From contig NZ_CP054041.1 in assembly GCF_013282665.1 (NCBI RefSeq), forward strand, positions 2,710,001 to 2,774,000: 64,000 bases of DNA. Reading direction: 5' to 3'. Below are positions 30,243 to 38,643 of the stretch, one piece after another; the stretch's first letter is position 1; each line of letters starts with the position of its first letter. The position numbers and the translations under genes are program-made. The notes beneath the pieces were generated by a model. It was not told the DNA's origin, did no database searches, and was given only the letters and a program-made list of their open reading frames with translations. Origin of the DNA: Listeria monocytogenes (lineage in GTDB: Bacteria > Bacillota > Bacilli > Lactobacillales > Listeriaceae).

Positions 30243-30554
30243 ATGAACTGGAAAGCTTTCATTGCAGGCGTTGGAGCAGGCGCAGCGGCTGGACACCTTG
30301 TTTATCATTATTTACTTAGCGATAAAACAATTTCTGGGGACGTCATCTTAGAAAAAGTAAAAGAGGCATTCAAGCAAGAAGGACCGATTGAAGGTTCTTG
30401 GATTCAACTTAAAAAACAACATTACAAAAAATTCGCGATTGATACATTCGTTTACCACGGCGGAATCACATGTATTCGTGAAGGCGAGAAGAAGCAATTC
30501 GAATTTATCGCAGACGCTAACACAGGAACAATCATTGATGTATATTTAGCATAA
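30243..30554 (+). CDS. Small exported/anchored PepSY-like protein (YtzB type)
   Basis: 103 residues: a short hydrophobic N-terminus (AFIAGVGAGAAAGHLVYHYLL) that may anchor it, then one PepSY-like domain ending EFIADANTGTIIDVYLA. TAGGGAGGA lies before the ATG; a TATAAT lies about 70 bases upstream but its -35 is poor. PepSY domains are often inhibitors of secreted peptidases; role here unknown. Divergent from the M42 gene, convergent with the CsoR-family gene. Confidence 0.82.
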   Translation: MNWKAFIAGVGAGAAAGHLVYHYLLSDKTISGDVILEKVKEAFKQEGPIEGSWIQLKKQHYKKFAIDTFVYHGGITCIREGEKKQFEFIADANTGTIIDVYLA

Positions 30555-30556
30555 AA

Positions 30557-30593
30557 AATAAAACGACTACCCAATATGGGTAGTCGTTTTTTA
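30557..30593. terminator. Bidirectional terminator
   Basis: AAAACGACTACCC-AATAT-GGGTAGTCGTTTT perfect hairpin flanked by A-rich and T-rich runs. On the minus side it overlaps the stop codon of the CsoR-family gene. Confidence 0.93.
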
Positions 30594-30839
30594 ACGGATA
30601 AAACTATCGATTTTCTTTTTAATTATCGCTTCATCCGTTTCACCTTGTTCAATTAATTCCTTCATTTGTTCCGTGTAGATTAACTTTGCTGCTGCGTCCA
30701 TCGCCTTTTTAACCGCCGCAATTTGTTGCATAATAGTTTCTAAATCACGCTCTTCTTCCGTCATCGTTTTTATCGAACGCACATGTCCTTCTATCTTAGC
30801 GAATCGGGTTACTAACGCTTTCTTTTGGTCGCTATTCAT
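30591..30839 (-). CDS. CsoR/DUF156-family regulator lacking metal and thiol ligands
   Basis: 82-residue all-helical protein; RFAKIEGHVRSIKTMTEEERD and the following QQIAAVKKAMDAAAKLI helix match the DUF156 fold of CsoR, RcnR, FrmR and CstR. It has no cysteine at all: the first ligand Cys position (after the acidic-Arg pair) is Leu33, and the usual His/Cys pair of helix 2 is replaced by Tyr-Thr-Glu and Leu. So copper, nickel, formaldehyde or persulfide sensing by the known chemistry is excluded. ATG at 30839 with GGGGG upstream. A G-rich stretch in its promoter may be the operator. Confidence 0.88.
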   Translation of the reverse strand: MNSDQKKALVTRFAKIEGHVRSIKTMTEEERDLETIMQQIAAVKKAMDAAAKLIYTEQMKELIEQGETDEAIIKKKIDSFIR

Positions 30840-30851
30840 ACATACCCCCTT

Positions 30852-30894
30852 ATAGTATACCAGATGACAACCCCCTACCCAGGATATCATTTTG
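30852..30894 (-). promoter_or_regulatory. Promoter/operator region of the CsoR-family gene
   Basis: TATACT (minus strand) with no good -35; the spacer holds CCTGGGTAGGGGG, similar to the GGG-tract operators of DUF156 regulators. A weak -35 replaced by a G-tract is typical of autoregulated members. Inferred. Confidence 0.45.
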
Positions 30895-30947
30895 GCTATT
30901 TCAAAGCATTTATAAATACAATTATATCACAAAATAAAAATACCCTC

Positions 30948-30974
30948 AAAAAAAGAAGCAGTTTCTCGCTTCTT
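30948..30974 (-). terminator. Terminator after ytnP-like gene
   Basis: AAGAAGC / GCTTCTT stem with T7 on the minus strand, overlapping the stop region. Confidence 0.8.
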
Positions 30975-31824
30975 AATTCCGCTGTTCTATTTTTAATTCA
31001 GCTTCCCTTTCTCCATTTTTACCAATTTGAACTGCTCGAAATCTAGCATCATGGTATGATAAAAACCAGTAATTTTCACCAAAAGTTTGGTTGAAAATTT
31101 CTTGTTTGGCAGAGATAGAAGTCATTGGATAATCATCATAAGCAGTGACCCAAAGAACATTTTGATGCGCAAATGTCGGGAAAATATCCGCCATATGTAT
31201 CGCTTTTTCTCCGTCCGATTCGATCCAAACAACCGAATGTCCATTACTATGTCCACCCGTATGCTTCATTTTAATCGCATCGTTGAATTCTTTTTCTTTA
31301 GTAAATGTGTGAATTTGTCCAGCTATCATTTGCCAATTTTCTTCCCAATATGTGGCTTTTGAGCGAATATTGGGGTGTTGCATTTCCTCCCATTCCGTTT
31401 TGGAAGTCCAAATTTCTGCATTGGGAAAGATGGAATAAAAGTTCCCCTCTTCCGAAACACCAGTCAGACCTAACACATGGTCGAAGTGCAAATGCGTCAT
31501 CAAAACATAATCAATATCTTCTGGAGCAATGGATAATTGCGCCAAATCTTCTAGCACAAACGATTCTTCTGTTACGCCATAATTCCGTTTTTGTTTTTCT
31601 GTAAGTCGTCTGTTCCCTAGCCCACTATCAATTAAATAATTTTTCCCTAAGTACTGAAAAAACATCGGATCGGTTACATTAGCTAATTGATTTTTGTCGT
31701 TTGCGGGATATTTTTTCTCCCATAAAGGTTTTGGAACAACGCCAAACATTGCGCCACCGTCGAAATGAGTATACCCTCCGCGCAACCAATGAATCTTTAT
31801 TTTCCCAATTTGAATGGAATCCAC
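30973..31824 (-). CDS. ytnP: Metallo-beta-lactamase-fold hydrolase, YtnP-like lactonase
   Basis: 283 residues. HLHFDH at 111-116 gives the di-metal site; HTGGHSNGH and the later Asp/His complete it. Closest described relative is Bacillus YtnP, a lactonase that degrades Streptomyces and homoserine-lactone signals (quorum quenching); that function is transferred from the family. GTG start behind GGGAGG. Downstream of trmB, from which it is separated by a terminator. Confidence 0.88.
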   Translation of the reverse strand: MDSIQIGKIKIHWLRGGYTHFDGGAMFGVVPKPLWEKKYPANDKNQLANVTDPMFFQYLGKNYLIDSGLGNRRLTEKQKRNYGVTEESFVLEDLAQLSIAPEDIDYVLMTHLHFDHVLGLTGVSEEGNFYSIFPNAEIWTSKTEWEEMQHPNIRSKATYWEENWQMIAGQIHTFTKEKEFNDAIKMKHTGGHSNGHSVVWIESDGEKAIHMADIFPTFAHQNVLWVTAYDDYPMTSISAKQEIFNQTFGENYWFLSYHDARFRAVQIGKNGEREAELKIEQRN

Positions 31825-31851
31825 TTTTTAACGCCTCCCACTAAAAAAATA

Positions 31852-31882
31852 AAAACCAGATGCAGCAGATGCACCTGGTTAT
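31852..31882 (-). terminator. Terminator after trmB
   Basis: AACCAG-TGCA...TGCA-CTGGTT hairpin then T-rich tail on the minus strand. Confidence 0.82.
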
Positions 31883-31887
31883 CCTTG

Positions 31888-32532
31888 TTAATTTCTATCA
31901 AATTTTGCTTCAAGACGATAGATGGGGAATCCTTTAGCTGAAAATTTTTCTTCGTATTCAGTTTTGATATTCCCTTCATAATCGCTATTATGCAAGTCAA
32001 GTGATACAAAAGTTAATAACATATTGTATTCTGAGAAAGCTACTAGCGAATATTCGAACAAACTGCGATTATCGGTTTTGAAATGAATCTCCCCCGCTTT
32101 CGGTAGCAGTCGCTCATAAATAGTTAAGAACGTTGGATTCGTTAGTCTACGTTTTGTATGGCGTTTTTTCGGCCATGGATCGGAGAAGTTTAAATAAATT
32201 TGTGCTATTTCTCCTTTTTCAAAACATTCTTCTAGTAATTTAGCATCTCTAGCAACTAATCGTAAATTAGGGACGTCCGCTTCAATCGCTTTATCAAGCG
32301 CCGAAACGAGCACGCTTTCGATCATTTCGATACCAATATAGTTAATTTCCGGATTTGCTTTTGCCATGCCACTAATAAACTGACCTTTACCGGAACCAAT
32401 TTCGATATGGATAGGATTATTATTTCCGAATACTGCTTTCCACTGACCTTTGAAGTCTTCTGGTTTTTTGATATAAATAGCCGGAAATTCTTCGAGTCTA
32501 TCTTTTGCCCATGGTTTATGTTTTACACGCAT
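31888..32532 (-). CDS. trmB: tRNA (guanine-N7)-methyltransferase TrmB
   Basis: Makes m7G46 in the variable loop of tRNAs. 214 residues; EIGSGKGQF near residue 46 binds SAM and [15 protein letters not shown] near 118 is the TrmB signature. Six bases after the kinase-like gene, which in Bacillus (ytmP) also precedes trmB, so both are one transcript. Confidence 0.95.
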   Translation of the reverse strand: MRVKHKPWAKDRLEEFPAIYIKKPEDFKGQWKAVFGNNNPIHIEIGSGKGQFISGMAKANPEINYIGIEMIESVLVSALDKAIEADVPNLRLVARDAKLLEECFEKGEIAQIYLNFSDPWPKKRHTKRRLTNPTFLTIYERLLPKAGEIHFKTDNRSLFEYSLVAFSEYNMLLTFVSLDLHNSDYEGNIKTEYEEKFSAKGFPIYRLEAKFDRN

Positions 32533-32538
32533 CTTTCT

Positions 32539-33321
32539 TTACACCTCATCATCTTCTATAGCATTTTGAAAAATTTGTTTTGCTCGTTCATTCGCTTCGT
32601 CTGTTTGGTCAGTTGTGAGTTGCATAACTGTTTGACAAATCGTATACCATTTTAATTTACGATGTAATTCATCGGTTAATTCGGTGCCATAATTAGAGAG
32701 CCAACTTACCCAATTTTCTCTTGGGATGTATTGGTATAAAATCATTCCGATATCATTCGCCGCATCAGCAAGCATCGCACCATCCCAATCAACAAGGAAC
32801 AGTTCATTTTCCTCTGAAATAATCCAATTATTATGATTAACATCTCCGTGACAAACTACATAATTAGTTGTCTTAGCAGCAGTGAGATTTTGTTCTAAAT
32901 ATTGAATGGCCTCTGTTATTTCTTTTGATAAATCGTTAATATCTTTTGTTTTCACTTTTACGAGAGTTAAAAGCTGCTCAGCAGAGAAATAGCAATTTTC
33001 AATTTTCGCTAGCATGTGTTGCAAGTTTTCTGAATGATGGATTTTAGCTAATAGTTTTGCCACTCGCGGTCCAACCATTTCTTCACGTGTCAAAATATGG
33101 CAATTCACCCATTTTTGAGCAGTGATGACATCTCCATTCTCTACGCGTCTTGTCCAAACTAATTTTGGAACAATATTCTCTACAGAAAGCGCAGCTAAAA
33201 AAGGCGAAGAATTTCTTTTTAAAAAGAATTTTTCGTCTTCATGTGTTGCAACGAATGCTTGGCCAGTTTCCCCTCCGGCCGGGGCTATGTCATATTCTCT
33301 CCCAAAAAAGTTATCTTTCAT
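32539..33321 (-). CDS. ytmP: Aminoglycoside phosphotransferase/choline-kinase-fold protein YtmP
   Basis: 260-residue kinase-like fold. Brenner motif HGDVNHNNW near residue 152 and the metal-binding VDWDGAM near 171 indicate an active phosphotransferase; FFLKRNSSPF carries the ATP-site Lys. Substrate unknown; it is not a resistance determinant by context, being core and paired with trmB. Confidence 0.88.
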   Translation of the reverse strand: MKDNFFGREYDIAPAGGETGQAFVATHEDEKFFLKRNSSPFLAALSVENIVPKLVWTRRVENGDVITAQKWVNCHILTREEMVGPRVAKLLAKIHHSENLQHMLAKIENCYFSAEQLLTLVKVKTKDINDLSKEITEAIQYLEQNLTAAKTTNYVVCHGDVNHNNWIISEENELFLVDWDGAMLADAANDIGMILYQYIPRENWVSWLSNYGTELTDELHRKLKWYTICQTVMQLTTDQTDEANERAKQIFQNAIEDDEV

Positions 33322-33486
33322 CTACATGCACACCTTTTACTAGCTCTTTGCAACTTCATTATCCCTCGTTTATTTCACTTCCGAACAAATAGGTAACTAT
33401 TCATGATTTTACTTCTCTTAGGCTTACTAGTCAAGTCAACATATGTTCGTTCTCTAGTTTTTTTTACAAATTTACTTTAATTGCAC

Positions 33487-33525
33487 AAAAAAAGTGCATT
33501 CCATCAAAATGGAACGCACTTTTTA
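33487..33525 (-). terminator. Terminator after the efflux gene
   Basis: AAAAAGTGC-TTCCAT-CAAA-ATGGAA-GCACTTTTT hairpin. Confidence 0.9.
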
Positions 33526-33529
33526 TTAT

Positions 33530-34999
33530 TTATGCTTTTTCGGTTTTAGTGACAATTGGAGCCATGGCACTTCTATTTTTTTGTATAAAGAGTGCTAGGA
33601 CACAAGCAACTACAGAAAGAATGCCTGCAACTAAAAAGGCTGTTTCAATTCCGTGAATAAGGACATGGTTGGCAATATCTGTTTTCGTTTTGCCAATTAC
33701 ATCTGCTGGTCCGAGTTTATTAGCAAAACTTGCAGCACTTTTAGACATAACCGTTATAAGCGCCGCTGTTCCGATTGAACCGGCAACTTGACGCATGGTG
33801 TTAAACATTGCTGAACCATGAGATGCTAGTTTTAACGGAAGCGAGTTGAGCGCTGCTGTTTGTAGTGGCATCATAACCATCGCCATCCCAGCCGAACGAA
33901 TCGTTTGTACAATAATAATAAACGTCAATGTAGTAGATTCATCCAAGTTGGTAAACATGAAGGTCGATCCCGCCATGATAATTAAGCCGACAAGCGATAA
34001 ATATTTAGCCCCAAAACGGTCAAACATTACCCCAGTTACAGGTGAGAGTATTGCCGTGACAAGTGCACCTGGCAAGAGAACAAGCCCGGATTCTAATGGC
34101 GAAAACCCTCTAACAGTTTGCAAGAAAATTGGTAGTAATAACATACCACCAAAAAGTCCCATTACAACAAAGAAACTAATAGCCGTTGTAAGTGCAAACG
34201 TTGGGTATTTAAATACTCTAAAATTGAGTAGTGGTGCTTTGTTGCTAGTTTGATAACGAATAAATATTCCTAATACAACTAGTCCAAGAATAATAAATCC
34301 AGCTACTTTCCAAGTTAACCAATCATGGTCTCCAGCATTACTAAATCCTAGTAATAAACTACCAAACCCGACAGTAGACATGATAACTCCAAGAATATCG
34401 AGTTTCGGGAACGTTCTTTTTCCGACATTTTTAAGTAAGAAAATCGCTACGACAATATCAAGTATCGCAAATGGAATAATAATAAAGAATAAATTGCGCC
34501 AATCATATTGTTGAACAATCCAACCTGAAAGCGTCGGACCGATCGCTGGAGCAAAGTTCATGGCAAGACCAATCAAGCCCATTGCTCTCCCTCTTCGCTC
34601 CATTGGAAATAAATTTAAGACAACAACGGTCAGTAGCGGCATAACAATCCCAGCACCAATCGCTTGTACCATCCGGCCAGCAATAAGCATCGTATAATCT
34701 GTCGCAAATCCGCCAATCGCTGTACCAATCGCAAAAGTAATCATCGCGAATAAGTAAAGTTGACGCGTTGTAAATCGTTCAATTAAAAAAGCTGTCATTG
34801 GAATCATGACACCATTAACTAACATAAATCCAGTCGATAACCATTGCCCTTGACTGGCTGTAATTCCAAAATCTTTCATAATACTTGGTAGCGCGACATT
34901 CATCAACGTTTGGTTAAGAATCGTAACAAAGGCGCCCATAAGCATAACAATCAAAATACCATTACGCTTCACTGATGTACTTGCTGCTTTCATATTCAA
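33530..34999 (-). CDS. Drug:H+ antiporter, DHA2/EmrB-QacA family
   Basis: 489 residues with about 14 predicted transmembrane helices. MNVALPSIMKDFG in helix 1 and GAGIVMPLLTVVVLNLFPMERRGRAMG in helix 4-loop 4 are DHA2 signatures, followed by motif C-like GPTLSGWI. Exports lipophilic or cationic toxic compounds. It overlaps the MarR repressor gene by 4 bases, so this is a repressor-efflux operon. Substrate unknown. Confidence 0.92.
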   Translation of the reverse strand: MNMKAASTSVKRNGILIVMLMGAFVTILNQTLMNVALPSIMKDFGITASQGQWLSTGFMLVNGVMIPMTAFLIERFTTRQLYLFAMITFAIGTAIGGFATDYTMLIAGRMVQAIGAGIVMPLLTVVVLNLFPMERRGRAMGLIGLAMNFAPAIGPTLSGWIVQQYDWRNLFFIIIPFAILDIVVAIFLLKNVGKRTFPKLDILGVIMSTVGFGSLLLGFSNAGDHDWLTWKVAGFIILGLVVLGIFIRYQTSNKAPLLNFRVFKYPTFALTTAISFFVVMGLFGGMLLLPIFLQTVRGFSPLESGLVLLPGALVTAILSPVTGVMFDRFGAKYLSLVGLIIMAGSTFMFTNLDESTTLTFIIIVQTIRSAGMAMVMMPLQTAALNSLPLKLASHGSAMFNTMRQVAGSIGTAALITVMSKSAASFANKLGPADVIGKTKTDIANHVLIHGIETAFLVAGILSVVACVLALFIQKNRSAMAPIVTKTEKA

Positions 35000-35436
35000 T
35001 CTCGTGCACCTTCCCTTTCTAAAATAGTGATAATCTCTTGGTGCATCTCTAGCATTTCTTTTAACCGATCTTCGCCAATCTCTAAGATAGGTTCTAAACG
35101 GTTGAAGAATACATGATACGTTTCTGCTGCTTTTGTAGCTCCTTTTTCGGTTAATTCTAAGCTGAGTGCGCGGCGATTACTTTCATTTCTTGTGCGTTTC
35201 AAAAATCCCGCTTTTACTAGTCGATCTACAATACCAGAGACAGTACTTTTACCAAGCTTCATTCGTTCTGCTAATTCGCCAAGTGTTAATTCTGATTCTC
35301 TTTGTAATTCTCTGATTGCAAGTAATTGAGTTGTCGTAATTTCCCTGTTCGCCGCTTCTTCTGCAAGGACATGATGCGTTTTCCGTTGCACTTCGCGAAA
35401 GGAGAATATAACCTCTTTCACTAATTTTTCATCCAT
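34996..35436 (-). CDS. MarR-family repressor
   Basis: 146-residue winged-helix regulator: ITTTQLLAIRELQ, LTLGELAERMKLGKSTVSGIVDRLVKAGFLKRTRNESNRRAL is the recognition helix and wing. Upstream in the efflux operon, so it most likely represses itself and the pump. The operator candidate is the inverted repeat at 35453-35481. ATG behind GAGGGA. Confidence 0.92.
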   Translation of the reverse strand: MDEKLVKEVIFSFREVQRKTHHVLAEEAANREITTTQLLAIRELQRESELTLGELAERMKLGKSTVSGIVDRLVKAGFLKRTRNESNRRALSLELTEKGATKAAETYHVFFNRLEPILEIGEDRLKEMLEMHQEIITILEREGARD

Positions 35437-35452
35437 TGACTTCCCTCCGATT

Positions 35453-35481
35453 GTTCGCTTTCAAATATTTCGTATGCGAAC
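35453..35481 (-). promoter_or_regulatory. Candidate MarR operator
   Basis: GTTCGC and GCGAAC form an inverted repeat 17 bases apart, with an inner TTCG-TATG-CGAA dyad. It lies about 8-36 bases downstream of the predicted start point, where a bound repressor would block initiation. Confidence 0.6.
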
Positions 35482-35495
35482 TATTAGCCTATTGA

Positions 35496-35523
35496 ATTAT
35501 ACACCTCCAAAAAAATTTGTCAA
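35496..35523 (-). promoter_or_regulatory. marR-efflux operon promoter
   Basis: TTGACA, 16 bases, TATAAT on the minus strand: a strong SigA promoter, consistent with one that must be held off by a repressor. Confidence 0.8.
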
Positions 35524-35621
35524 TTGCTTAAAACTGGTATTTTCAGCCTGAAAGCGGAGCCAATGGCGTGATTTCAACGGATAAAAAAGTTATATAAATT
35601 TTTACATAGGTAACAAGACAC

Positions 35622-35650
35622 AAAAAACCTTCCTAAAAAAGGAAGGCTTC
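35622..35650 (-). terminator. Terminator after dat
   Basis: AACCTTCC / GGAAGG-TT hairpin with T6 on the minus strand. Confidence 0.85.
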
Positions 35651-35656
35651 TACTTA

Positions 35657-36526
35657 TTATTTTGCAAATTCTAATTCGCCACAAGCTTGAACGATTTCTT
35701 CTACAAAATATTGATGAAGTTTTGCGGTAATTGGTCCGCGTTTTCCGTCAGCTACTTGCACGCCGTCGATATGAGTAACTGGAGTAATTTCGATGGTTGT
35801 GCTTGAAATGAATACTTCATCGGCTTCACGAAGATCTGTTAAAGTAAAATCAGCTTCTTTGACCGGAATACCATTCTTTTTCGCAACAGCAATAATCACT
35901 TGACGAGTAATACCATTTAAGATTAAATTATCTGCTGCGTGTGTCCATAGCACACCGTCTTTAATAATAGAAATATTGGAAGCTGAGCATTCAGTTACTT
36001 GCTCTCCGCGGTGTAAAACAGCTTCTAACGCATTTTGTTGATGTGCTTTATTTTTCGCCAAAATGTTTCCAAGTAAATTCAAACTCTTGATGTCACAGCG
36101 TAACCAACGAACGTCTTCTTCTGTAATTACTGGTCCACCTTGCACAAATTGTTGTTCATTTCTTGGTACTTCACGAGCTGCCGCTGTTAAAACGCCTTCC
36201 AGCGGGAAGTCATCTGGCATAACATGGTTACGCGGGTTTTGAACACCCCGAGTCACTTGCAAATAAACATTCCCTGTATTGATGTTATTTTCAGCAACTA
36301 ATTTTTCAAGTAATGCCCGTAATTCTTCTTTAGAGTAAGGAATAACTAAGTCAATTTTTGCAGCACTTGCATATAAACGATCAATGTGTTCATTATAAGT
36401 GAAGAATTTCCCATTATATAGACGAACTACTTCATATACACCATCACCAAACTGATATCCGCGGTCTTCAATGTCAACTGTGGCATCTTCTCTTTCCACT
36501 AAATGGTTATTTACTAATACTTTCAT
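35657..36526 (-). CDS. dat: D-amino-acid transaminase
   Basis: 289-residue fold-type IV PLP enzyme that interconverts D-Ala and D-Glu, supplying D-Glu for peptidoglycan beside glutamate racemase. Lys147 in CDIKSLN is the Schiff base; DRGYQFGDGVYEV near residue 21 and the conserved Glu in TECSASN near 180 fit. In Listeria either Dat or Racemase is reported to suffice for D-Glu. Monocistronic, followed by a terminator; adjacent pepV is separate. Confidence 0.95.
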   Translation of the reverse strand: MKVLVNNHLVEREDATVDIEDRGYQFGDGVYEVVRLYNGKFFTYNEHIDRLYASAAKIDLVIPYSKEELRALLEKLVAENNINTGNVYLQVTRGVQNPRNHVMPDDFPLEGVLTAAAREVPRNEQQFVQGGPVITEEDVRWLRCDIKSLNLLGNILAKNKAHQQNALEAVLHRGEQVTECSASNISIIKDGVLWTHAADNLILNGITRQVIIAVAKKNGIPVKEADFTLTDLREADEVFISSTTIEITPVTHIDGVQVADGKRGPITAKLHQYFVEEIVQACGELEFAK

Positions 36527-36587
36527 CTCGAGTCTCTCCTTGCATAGTTAATTTTTGGAACTATCTAAAAACTTAATGAAACAAAGA

Positions 36588-36619
36588 AACTGCCGCAAAA
36601 CTAAGCTTTGCAGCAGTTA
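36588..36619 (-). terminator. Terminator after pepV
   Basis: AACTGC-GCAAA / TTTGC-GCAGTT hairpin with a T-rich tail on the minus strand. Confidence 0.82.
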
Positions 36620-36638
36620 ATTTTTTCAATTATAACCC

Positions 36639-38051
36639 TTACTTCGCTAATTTGTAAAGTGCTTCTGCGTAAATTGCTGTAGCTTTTAACAAATCATCAA
36701 AATAACTGAATTCGTCTTTTTGGTGCATCGTGTCTTCACGGCCTGGGAATAGTGCGCCGAACGCTACACCTGTCTCCATGTGACGCGCATAAGTTCCGCC
36801 ACCAATTGCTAGTAAAGTAGCTTCTTCACCCGTTTGTTTTGTATATACTTCTTGTAAAACTTGAATTAGCGGATGATCTTTTGGTACGAAAAGTGGTTTG
36901 GAATCTTCGTAATGCGTGTATTGCGCGTTGTACTCATAAACCACTGTTTGCATTTTATTTTTCAATTTGTCCATATTAGCTGTTACTGGATAACGGAAAT
37001 TAAGTCCGTATTTCCCACCTTCTGCTACATCGTAACGAATAACGCCAACATTCATTGTTAGCTCGCCGCTTTCTTCATCTTCATAGCTTATACCTAATTT
37101 CACTGCACGGGAATCGCCGAATAGGTAATCGCGACCAAATGTCACGAAATCATTTGCAGCGCCAGTTAGCTTGAATTTACCAAGGAAGGCTACTAAATGA
37201 AGACCAGCATTTACTCCGTTATTCGGTTCCATCGCATGCGCAGATTTGCCGACAATATTAATTTTAACGGATTTACCGTTTTCTTCTAGTGTTCCTTCTA
37301 CTGGATGGTTTGCTAGGAAGGTTTTGAATGCACTCGCTACTTTATCAAAGTCTTTTACATCTTCTAAAATAGCTGTCGCGTGATCTGGAACCATGTTGTA
37401 ACGTTCGCCTGATTCTACGCTAAGTAAACGGAAAGCCGCTTCCCCGCTTGCTTCACCATCTTTGAAAGATACATCTAACTCTGAGATTCCTTTTTCTGCG
37501 TGAATGATTGGGAATTCTGCATCAGGAACAAAACCAAGTGTTGGTTGTTCTTCCGTTTCAAAATAACGTTCTACACAGCTCATACCGCTCTCTTCATCAG
37601 AACCGACAATAATTCTAACACGGCGAGAAAGTGGTAAACCTAGCTCTTTAATAATTTTTAGTGCATAGTAACCCGCGATTGTTGGGCCTTTATCGTCCGC
37701 AACCCCACGAGCGTATAGCTTGCCGTCGCGTAGAGTTGGTTCGAATGGTCCGTTCGTCCAACCATCACCAACTGGTACTACATCCACATGGCCTAAAACG
37801 CCAACTAGTTCTTCTCCTTGACCATATTCAAGGTGTCCTGCGACGTTTCCAACTTCTTTCGCTGTGAAGCCGTCTTTTTTACCAAGTTCAATCATATAGT
37901 CGAGCGCGCGTTTCACATCTGGTCCAAACGGCGCATCTTCTGTTTTTTTACTGTCATCGCGAACACTCGGAATGCGAAGAAGCCCTTTTAAATCTTCTAA
38001 GAAATCATCTTTACGTGATTCTACTTCTTTTTGCCAATTAATTTCTGTCAT
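36639..38051 (-). CDS. pepV: Dipeptidase PepV (M20 family)
   Basis: 470-residue di-zinc dipeptidase, full length. GHVDVVPVGDGW near residue 89 (His and catalytic Asp), ARGVADDKGPTIAG near 117 (bridging Asp), GSDEESGMSC near 153 (Glu-Glu), and a C-terminal His in ARHMET and MHQKDE. Cuts dipeptides in the cytoplasm. ATG at 38051 behind GGAGGG preferred over an upstream TTG. Confidence 0.94.
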   Translation of the reverse strand: MTEINWQKEVESRKDDFLEDLKGLLRIPSVRDDSKKTEDAPFGPDVKRALDYMIELGKKDGFTAKEVGNVAGHLEYGQGEELVGVLGHVDVVPVGDGWTNGPFEPTLRDGKLYARGVADDKGPTIAGYYALKIIKELGLPLSRRVRIIVGSDEESGMSCVERYFETEEQPTLGFVPDAEFPIIHAEKGISELDVSFKDGEASGEAAFRLLSVESGERYNMVPDHATAILEDVKDFDKVASAFKTFLANHPVEGTLEENGKSVKINIVGKSAHAMEPNNGVNAGLHLVAFLGKFKLTGAANDFVTFGRDYLFGDSRAVKLGISYEDEESGELTMNVGVIRYDVAEGGKYGLNFRYPVTANMDKLKNKMQTVVYEYNAQYTHYEDSKPLFVPKDHPLIQVLQEVYTKQTGEEATLLAIGGGTYARHMETGVAFGALFPGREDTMHQKDEFSYFDDLLKATAIYAEALYKLAK

Positions 38052-38125
38052 AATTGTTATTCCCTCCTTCAAACTTATCTTCTCTATTGTAAACTGTTTT
38101 TACGTTGCTTGGAAGCCGGAACTCC

Positions 38126-38539
38126 CTATTTTCTCATAAAACCTTTAATTGCTTCAAAATCCCAGCGTTCCATGCGTGAAGAAAAAACGATATCCATGAC
38201 GTTTAAACTTTCTTTTTCTAATGGTAGAAAGCGGTATTCTTCGTGTTCATCGGATAATTCGATTTCGCCACCTTCTGGCATTTCTACTAAATAAATAACA
38301 CCGGTAATTTGGAAGTCCTCATGGAAAAATTCCCACGTATCATATAAAATAAATGGCTGTACTTGTAATTTTGTTTCTTCATAAACTTCTCTAAAAAGGG
38401 CTTCTCCGTGGGTTTCACCGTAATTCATGCGACCTCCAGGAAGTTCAAAAACATCTCCTTCTACCCCTTTTTTCTTTAATGCTAAAAATTCTCCGTCTTT
38501 TACGATAACTGCTTTTACTGCAGGATATATAGGTTTCAT
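38126..38539 (-). CDS. Nudix hydrolase
   Basis: 137 residues. The Nudix box is clear (GGRMNYGETHGEALFREVYE then ETKL), with the usual final Gly replaced by Lys, as tolerated in the family. Hydrolyses some nucleoside diphosphate derivative; substrate cannot be told. GGAGG precedes the ATG. Divergent from the NAD(P)HX dehydratase gene. Confidence 0.9.
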   Translation of the reverse strand: MKPIYPAVKAVIVKDGEFLALKKKGVEGDVFELPGGRMNYGETHGEALFREVYEETKLQVQPFILYDTWEFFHEDFQITGVIYLVEMPEGGEIELSDEHEEYRFLPLEKESLNVMDIVFSSRMERWDFEAIKGFMRK

Positions 38540-38643
38540 TTTACAAAAGCCTCCTTATCATTTAAGATAAACATGATTTATCTGTCCTTTATTTTACCCG
38601 GTTGAGTAGATAAAAGCCAGTGTCATAAGGAGGTTTTACAAAA

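Noticed and set aside
33846..34253. 135-codon plus-strand frame inside the efflux gene
   Set aside because: Antisense to transmembrane-helix coding sequence; composition reflects the reverse complement, and no ribosome site precedes it.
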